Positions 56,822 to 64,000 of a stretch of DNA of 64,000 bases are shown here, piece after piece. The stretch comes from Methylocapsa aurea (GTDB taxonomy: Bacteria; Pseudomonadota; Alphaproteobacteria; Rhizobiales; Beijerinckiaceae). Under the pieces are notes generated by a model, which saw nothing but the letters and a program-made list of their open reading frames with translations, did no database searches and had not been told where the DNA came from. Both the position numbers and the translations under genes were made by a program. The first letter of the stretch is position 1; every line of letters begins with the position of its first letter. The DNA is taken from positions 229,565-293,564 of the forward strand of contig NZ_JQKO01000004.1 in NCBI RefSeq assembly GCF_000746085.1, in the 5' to 3' direction.

Positions 56822-57634
56822 TCATGGCTTCTCGTTCAGAAACAGCGCGCGCTCCTCTTTCGCCATGTGGAGCACATTTTCCTCGCCTGGAAAGACCCGG
56901 CTCCGCACATCGGCGACATAGGCGCGCGCCGCCTCCTCCATGGCCCGGCCAACCTCTTGATATCGGCGGTTATGGCGGTAGTTGGCGGACGTAAAGCCCA
57001 ATACATCGCAGATGACCAGCACCTGCCCGTCGGTTTTCCGGCCGGCGCCGATGCCGATCGTCGGCGCCTTGATGGCTTGGGAGACTTCCGCCGCGACCTC
57101 TTCGGGAATGAGTTCAAGAACCAGCATCGCCATGCCAACTCTATCCAGCGCGATTGCATCGTCCACTAATTTCTTGGCTTCTTGCGCCGAGCGCCCCTTG
57201 AACCGCTTGTCCGCATGATGCTGCGGCTCCAGCCCCAAGTGGCAGCAGACGTCGATCGAGGCCGCGACCAGCGTTTTGACGATGTCGGGGCGAAACCCTT
57301 CGAACTTGACGATATCGGCACCCGCCTCAATTGCCTGGCGGGCGCTCGCCAAAGCCGCATCGGGCGTTTCATAGGTGAGGAAAGGCAGATCCGCGATGAT
57401 CGCGGCCTCCGGCGCGCCCCGTCGCACGGCGCGGACATGGTGACATATATCAGCCAGCGTGACCTCCTTTTCGCTGGCGTAGCCGAGCATGTTCATGCCG
57501 ACGCTGTCGCCGACGAGAAGAATATCGACCCCCGCCTCCGCCTCGGCTTTGGCGGTCGGCGCGTCATAGGCGGTCAGCACGGCGATCGGCCGGCCCTGCC
57601 GCTTCATCTCGAAAAATCGGGCGGTTTTGGTCAT
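56822..57634 (-). CDS. panB: Ketopantoate hydroxymethyltransferase (PanB family, somewhat divergent)
   Basis: A 270-residue TIM-barrel enzyme: IAVLTAYDAPTAKAEAEAGV, ILLVGDSVGMNMLGYASEKE (metal Asp), and MLVLELIPEEVAAEVSQAIK with TIGIGAGRKTDGQVLV. It makes ketopantoate for coenzyme A. The segment after VCCHLGLEPQHHADKRFKGR, where most PanB proteins have an HIGLTPQ loop, and the C-terminal ANYRHNRRYQEVGRAMEEA differ from the usual type, so this belongs to a divergent PanB subgroup. Confidence 0.88.
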   Translation of the reverse strand: MTKTARFFEMKRQGRPIAVLTAYDAPTAKAEAEAGVDILLVGDSVGMNMLGYASEKEVTLADICHHVRAVRRGAPEAAIIADLPFLTYETPDAALASARQAIEAGADIVKFEGFRPDIVKTLVAASIDVCCHLGLEPQHHADKRFKGRSAQEAKKLVDDAIALDRVGMAMLVLELIPEEVAAEVSQAIKAPTIGIGAGRKTDGQVLVICDVLGFTSANYRHNRRYQEVGRAMEEAARAYVADVRSRVFPGEENVLHMAKEERALFLNEKP

Positions 57635-57760
57635 AGTCCCTCGGTCGGGGGGCGCTCTATTTACAGCGCTCTGCTCTTGCCCCCTGTGTATATGGAGGAC
57701 AAGCGCGACAAATTTATCCGGCGACGGACGAATCGGTTCATTTTACGCTAAAAGGAGCCC

Positions 57761-59710
57761 ATGCGCTTTTCGCCATCCTTGCTCGATGACATCAAGGCAA
57801 AGCTTCCGGTTTCGGAGGTCGTGCGGCGGCGCGTCAAATTGATCAAATCCGGGCGCGAATGGAAGGGCCTCTCGCCCTTCAATGCGGAAAAGACGCCGTC
57901 CTTTTTCGTCAACGACCAGAAAATGGCGTGGTTCGATTTTTCCTCCGGGAAAAATGGCAATATTTTCGATTTTCTGATGGAGACGGAGGGGCTTTCCTTT
58001 CCAGAAGCCGTCGAGCGCCTCGCCGCCGACGCAGGGCTCGCCTTGCCCAAATTTTCTCCGGAGGCGGAGGCGCAGGAAAAAAAGCGGGCGAGCCTCCATG
58101 ACGTGCTGGAATTGGCCGCATCCTATTTCGCCGCCGAGTTGAACGGCCGATCCGGCGCCGTTGCCCGAAGCTATCTCTCTCAACGCGGTCTAAGCTCCGC
58201 GCTGCAAAGCCAATTTCGGCTTGGCTATGCCCTGCCCGAGAAATACGCCCTGCGCGATCATCTCGCCGGCAAGGGCGTCTCCAGCGAGGCGATGATCGAG
58301 GCCGGGCTTTTGATCCACGGCGAGGACATTGCCGTTCCCTATGACCGGTTTCGCGATCGGATCATGTTTCCGATCTGCGACCGCTCGGGCCGGGTCATCG
58401 CCTTTGGCGGCAGGGCGCTCGCCAAGGACGTTTCCGCGAAATACCTGAATTCGCCCGAAACAGCGCTCTTTCACAAGGGAGCGGTCCTCTACAATCATCA
58501 TCTTGCGCGCAAGGCCGCGCATGAGAGCGGCGCCGTCATCGTCGTCGAGGGCTATGTCGACGCAATCGCAATGACCTCGGCCGGCTTTGGCGCGACTGTC
58601 GCGCCGCTCGGGACCGCTCTGACTCCGGATCAGACGGAGCTCCTGTGGAAAATGGCGGAGGAGCCGATTCTTTGCTTCGACGGCGACCGGGCCGGGCGCA
58701 AGGCGGCCTATCGGGCGATCGACATGGCCCTGCCCCTGATCGGCCCCGGCCGCTCGCTGCGATTTGCTCTGCTGCCCGAAGGCCAGGACCCCGACGATCT
58801 CGTGCGTTCGGGCGGCTCAGGAGCCATGGCCGATATCCTTGCTCGCGCGCTGCCGCTCGCAGAACTGATTTGGGTCAGGGAAACCGAATCCGGCAATTTC
58901 GCCACGCCGGAGCGCCGGGCGCAATTGGAGCGGCGGCTCGGCGAGATCGCCCGAGAGATCAAGGAGGAAACGCTGCGCCGCTATTATCAGGCCGACTTCA
59001 AAGCGCGGCTCCGCCAGCTCTTCGATCGAGGCTCGGAGCGCGGGTTCGAGCGCCGCCGTCAAGGCGCGAACGGCGGTTTGGGATCAAAATTCTCGCCGCG
59101 GCGCGGGGCCGAACGCGCAGGCGAAGCCAGCAGCCCTTTGAGGGCGCCGCCCTTCGTCAGCCCAAATCTGGCGAGATCGCCCTTGCTGCGCCCGGACAAA
59201 GCCGCCCTCCCTCCGCGAGAAGCGCTGATTTTATTGCTTCTTCTCAATCATCCAGGGCTGATCGAGCGCCACATCGAGGCGATCGCCGAAATCGAATTTT
59301 CGAGCCTTGAGGCGCGTTCCTTGCGCGATGCGCTTCTCAATCTCAGCGCGGTGAACGAAGCGAGCATGGACGAAGCGAAGCTCCGCGCCGGCGCCGAAGC
59401 GGCAGGTTTTGCCGGGATTTTGACAAAACTCGGCTCCCTGGCCGCGCATGCGTCGCATTGGTGCGTCAAGGCCGAGGCCGCCGAGACCGACGCCGAAGAG
59501 GTCTTAAAGCAAGCCTTGACCTTGCATCATCGCGCCAGGGCGCTACATAGGGAGTTGCAATCGGCTGAATTGGCTCTAGGTATGGAGGCCAGTGAGGCCA
59601 ATCTCGGCCGTCTCAAGGATATTCAGGAGCAATTATTGGCGCTTGGCGGGACTGAGGCAGCCGTCGAAGGCTTTGGCGCCTCCTCGGGACGTCTGGGCGG
59701 ACCTTTGTGA
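57761..59710 (+). CDS. dnaG: DNA primase without zinc ligands
   Basis: A 649-residue primase. The TOPRIM core is intact: IVVEGYVDAIAMTSAGFGAT with LGTALTPDQTELL and FDGDRAGRKAAYRAIDMALP. In the N-terminal zinc-finger position the sequence is GREWKGLSPFNAEKTPSFFV and WFDFSSGKNGNIF: where standard DnaG has CPFH and CFGC, this protein has S38, N41, D59 and S62, so no zinc can be bound in the normal way. The C-terminal DnaB-binding region is present. AAAGGAG precedes the ATG. It is followed by rpoD. Confidence 0.95.
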   Translation: MRFSPSLLDDIKAKLPVSEVVRRRVKLIKSGREWKGLSPFNAEKTPSFFVNDQKMAWFDFSSGKNGNIFDFLMETEGLSFPEAVERLAADAGLALPKFSPEAEAQEKKRASLHDVLELAASYFAAELNGRSGAVARSYLSQRGLSSALQSQFRLGYALPEKYALRDHLAGKGVSSEAMIEAGLLIHGEDIAVPYDRFRDRIMFPICDRSGRVIAFGGRALAKDVSAKYLNSPETALFHKGAVLYNHHLARKAAHESGAVIVVEGYVDAIAMTSAGFGATVAPLGTALTPDQTELLWKMAEEPILCFDGDRAGRKAAYRAIDMALPLIGPGRSLRFALLPEGQDPDDLVRSGGSGAMADILARALPLAELIWVRETESGNFATPERRAQLERRLGEIAREIKEETLRRYYQADFKARLRQLFDRGSERGFERRRQGANGGLGSKFSPRRGAERAGEASSPLRAPPFVSPNLARSPLLRPDKAALPPREALILLLLLNHPGLIERHIEAIAEIEFSSLEARSLRDALLNLSAVNEASMDEAKLRAGAEAAGFAGILTKLGSLAAHASHWCVKAEAAETDAEEVLKQALTLHHRARALHRELQSAELALGMEASEANLGRLKDIQEQLLALGGTEAAVEGFGASSGRLGGPL

Positions 59711-59781
59711 TTGCGAGGCGAGCGCTCGACGCTTTGCCCTGTTTTCCTGCGGCTGACAAAGCGAATTGGCGAGACCCCTCT

Positions 59782-59804
59782 CCCCAGAATGGGGCTTCTT
59801 TTTT
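59782..59804 (+). terminator. Candidate terminator after dnaG
   Basis: CCCC-AGAAT-GGGG (59782-59794) is followed by CTTCTTTTTT. The stem is only four G-C pairs, but the T-tract is good. It would separate dnaG from rpoD, which then needs its own promoter. Confidence 0.5.
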
Positions 59805-60262
59805 GGCAAGCGCTGGAGCCGCCTATTAAAGACGATAAGAGCGAGGCCGTGATCGATTCGACCTGAAGCAGGACGCAACAGCCGTCTTGCCGATCGAAAG
59901 AGAATTGCTTCAAGCGTCATCTTCCGAAAATCAGCCAACGGTTTTTGGGGTCGAATGATGCAAAATTAGAAAATTTTGGGAAGGATGCCGCAAGCGCCCG
60001 ACGCATCTTTTGTTGAGCTCCAGCTTGCACTGGACGCCTTCTATGCGACAGATACAAGGTGGGAGTTCGGCGCTCCCGCATGATTTTCGCGGCTCCATCG
60101 GGTTCGCGGGTTGGCTTGTCTGGGGCCCGGGTTGGCTTGGCGGGCGCCAGGGCGGCCGGACCGGCTGGAGTTTTGGCCGTCGAGCGCAGGACAAACCTCC
60201 TGCTCAAGGCGCGCCAAAATGCGGATTGAATCGATAATTTTCCTCATGTTCGGAGGCCATTG
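59805..60262 (+). promoter_or_regulatory. Leader/promoter region of rpoD
   Basis: A 458-bp stretch without a supported gene, between the candidate dnaG terminator and the rpoD start. Short frames on both strands have shadow-like composition. An AT-rich patch near 59950-59985 could hold an rpoD promoter, but I see no clear consensus pair. CGGAGG lies just before the rpoD start. Confidence 0.5.
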
Positions 60263-62314
<2,052 letters not shown>

Positions 62315-62576
62315 TCCGGGGCCGGAACCGGGACGCGCCTTCCCGGGAAGCTTGCTTGAGCGTCCCGGTGACAAATCGAGCGATCGGGATGCGCGGCCAG
62401 CCAGCAAATTGACTTGGTTTGGCCCTTGCCTCTATAAAACCTCCGATTTCCGGCTTTGGCGAGCGGCGCCCGATGGTTCTCATGGGGCGCGCGGGCTTTG
62501 GCCGCGCCAGCCAGCGGTTGCGTCCGGGTCAATTGGGCTCCGGGCGGCTTCCTGATTTGTAGATTGGAGCTGAATT

Positions 62577-62711
62577 GTGAAGCGGACATATCAACCGAGC
62601 AAGCTCGTGCGCAAGCGGCGGCATGGGTTTCGCGCCCGGATGGCGACGGTCGGCGGTCGCCGGGTCATCGCGGCGCGGCGCGCGCGCGGCCGCAAGCGGC
62701 TTTCAGCCTGA
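62577..62711 (+). CDS. rpmH: 50S ribosomal protein L34
   Basis: A 44-residue basic protein that begins [20 protein letters not shown] and ends RGRKRLSA, the invariant pattern of L34. It starts with GTG at 62577, with GGAGC seven bases upstream. It is too short for ordinary gene tables. The usual next gene, rnpA, is absent; a 198-bp spacer with a perfect palindrome leads to yidC. Confidence 0.97.
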   Translation: MKRTYQPSKLVRKRRHGFRARMATVGGRRVIAARRARGRKRLSA

Positions 62712-62848
62712 CGCCTGACCATTCCAAAGCTTGGCGGCGCTTGGCGCCAAACTCCGGCGCCCTCGGCGCGCAGGCCGGAGCAATCGGGCCTCCTTTGCAA
62801 AAAAAATGGCGGCCGGTTTTCGGATGAAAACAATGCAGAATCATAGGA

Positions 62849-62892
62849 TCTAAGCAGGATTGCGTTGGCGCGCCAACGCAATCCTGCTTAGA
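62849..62892. repeat. Perfect 44-bp palindrome before yidC
   Basis: The left half starts TCTAAGCAGGATTGCGTTGG and ends CG; it is followed without spacer by its exact reverse complement, ending at 62892, 17 bases before the yidC ATG. In RNA it would form a 20-bp hairpin next to the yidC ribosome site (AGGA). The centre is shared with the palindrome at 52455-52484. Confidence 0.95.
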
Positions 62893-62909
62893 GACAGGAC
62901 GCCTATGGC

Positions 62910-64000
62910 ATGAAGCAGGACACCAAGAATCTTTATCTGGCGATTGGCCTATCATGCCTTGTCGTGCTTGGCTGGAACATGTTTTACACCGGGCCGCAGC
63001 TTGACAAGACGCGTCAGGCGCAGATGCGGGGCGGCCAGACCGGCGCCCAAAGCCCCGGCCCGCAAGCGCCAGGCTCACAAGCTCCCGGTTCGCTTGGCGC
63101 AGGCTCGCCAGCTGGGCCAGGCGGCGCCTTGAGCGAGCCGGTCAAGACCCGGGCCGAGGCTTTGGCCGCCAGCCCGCGGATCAAACTCGACACCCCGGCG
63201 CTGTTCGGCTCGATCGCGCTGAAGAGCGGGCGGATCGACGACGTCTCGCTCAAAGCCTATCGCGAGACCACCGATCCTTCGAGCCCCAACATCGTCCTGC
63301 TCTCCCCCGCCGGGTCGCCGCATCCCTATTACGCCGAGGCCGGCTTCCTCGCCGCGCCCGGCGAGGCGCTGGCGCTCCCCCGCGCCGACACGCTGTGGCG
63401 CGCCGATCGCGAGGCGCTGACCCCGTCGAGCCCGGTGACGCTCAGCTATGACAATGGCCAGGGCCTGATCTTCCGCCGCAAGATCGCCGTCGACGACCGC
63501 TATATGTTCACGGTGACCGACGCGGTCGAGAACGCCTCGGCGCGGCCGGTGACCCTGACGCCCTATGGGCTGGTGTCGCGGATCGGCCTGCCGGCGACCG
63601 AGAATTACGCCGTCCTGCACGAAGGCTTCGTCGGCGTCATCGGCGCCTCCGGCGTCGAGGCCTGGAAATATGACGCCATCGAGAAGGAAGAGAAGGCGAC
63701 CAAGACCTTCGAGGGGGTCGGCGGCTGGCTCGGCTTCACCGATAAATATTGGGCAGCGACCGTCATTCCCGACCAGAGCGCCGCGGTGAAGGCGAGCTTT
63801 TCCGAGCGCGCCACGCCGCAGAAGGTTTATGGCGCCGGGTTCCAGCAGAGCGAGGCCAAGACCCTTGCGCCGGGGGCCTCGATGGACGTCACGACGCGGG
63901 TCTTCGCCGGCGCCAAGGAGACCTATACGCTCGACAAATACCAGGCCGATCTCGGGATCGAGAAATTCGATCTTCTGATCGACTGGGGCTGGTTCTATTT
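62910..64000 (+). CDS. yidC: Membrane protein insertase YidC (partial, runs off right edge)
   Basis: The frame opens at ATG 62910 ([20 protein letters not shown]) and is open for 363 codons to the window end. It shows the N-terminal helix of Gram-negative YidC ([18 protein letters not shown]), a Pro/Gly/Gln-rich linker ([17 protein letters not shown]), and the periplasmic P1 beta-sandwich: [59 protein letters not shown], and [16 protein letters not shown] where the second helix begins. The insertase core lies beyond the edge. Confidence 0.95.
   Translation, partial: MKQDTKNLYLAIGLSCLVVLGWNMFYTGPQLDKTRQAQMRGGQTGAQSPGPQAPGSQAPGSLGAGSPAGPGGALSEPVKTRAEALAASPRIKLDTPALFGSIALKSGRIDDVSLKAYRETTDPSSPNIVLLSPAGSPHPYYAEAGFLAAPGEALALPRADTLWRADREALTPSSPVTLSYDNGQGLIFRRKIAVDDRYMFTVTDAVENASARPVTLTPYGLVSRIGLPATENYAVLHEGFVGVIGASGVEAWKYDAIEKEEKATKTFEGVGGWLGFTDKYWAATVIPDQSAAVKASFSERATPQKVYGAGFQQSEAKTLAPGASMDVTTRVFAGAKETYTLDKYQADLGIEKFDLLIDWGWFY

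Overview
The window reads as chromosome from a GC-rich alphaproteobacterial methylotroph, most likely a Hyphomicrobiales/Beijerinckiaceae-type methanotroph relative. The reasons are a complete calcium-type methanol dehydrogenase operon (mxaF-J-G-I-R-S-A-C-K-L-D), an orphan PQQ precursor gene, a CcrM-type DNA methyltransferase, a Rhizobiales-style suf operon, EipA, a DciA-like protein, and the order carA / yqeY / panB / dnaG / rpoD. No methane monooxygenase gene is present, so growth on methane cannot be judged from this window.

Layout. 1-10616 (minus strand): the mxa operon, running off the left edge into a beta-propeller gene. Hairpins lie after mxaF, mxaG and mxaI, where highly expressed structural genes give way to the next gene. 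10617-11077: divergent control region with a direct repeat and a perfect inverted repeat. 11078-11155: pqqA, only 25 codons. 11368-13524: MHS-type transporter and a small secreted protein. 13787-16301: tRNA-Thr followed by a decayed island with a zinc-ribbon remnant, a HigBA-like toxin-antitoxin pair, an XRE-regulator remnant, a truncated and frameshifted IS110 transposase, and a twin-hairpin repeat. 16560-25471: [2Fe-2S] protein, flavin amine oxidase, a secreted copper-radical oxidase, GST, cold-shock protein, RlmJ, a DUF4239-like membrane protein and RNase T2. 25774-28770: exopolysaccharide genes (sugar-phosphate transferase and ManC). 28861-36843: rnhB, ccrM, GNAT, SmbP-like metal binder, His-tailed permease, mutY, DciA-like and DsbA-like genes. 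37001-43796: suf operon with two cysteine desulfurases. 44335-57634: hydrolase, cupin, anmK, tyrS, a giant AsmA-like protein, bcp, eipA, cysQ, carA, yqeY, panB. 57761-64000: dnaG, rpoD, rpmH and yidC (cut by the right edge).

How the genes work together. MxaF and MxaI form the periplasmic methanol dehydrogenase, MxaG is its cytochrome acceptor, MxaJ is an accessory protein, and MxaRSACKLD are the set needed for enzyme maturation and calcium insertion. PqqA supplies the peptide precursor of the PQQ cofactor. Three dispersed twin-hairpin repeats, a related fourth repeat and several long perfect palindromes are spread between genes. Two of the repeats supply the TAG stop codon of the gene before them.

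The observations most worth a second look are: the orphan pqqA with its palindromic divergent promoter; the intercistronic hairpins in the mxa operon; the copper-radical oxidase; the DnaG primase that has lost all four zinc ligands; the missing rnpA between rpmH and yidC, where a 44-bp perfect palindrome sits instead; and the repeat elements that double as stop codons. I saw no clear multi-gene defence or biosynthetic system of unknown type, and no CRISPR array.
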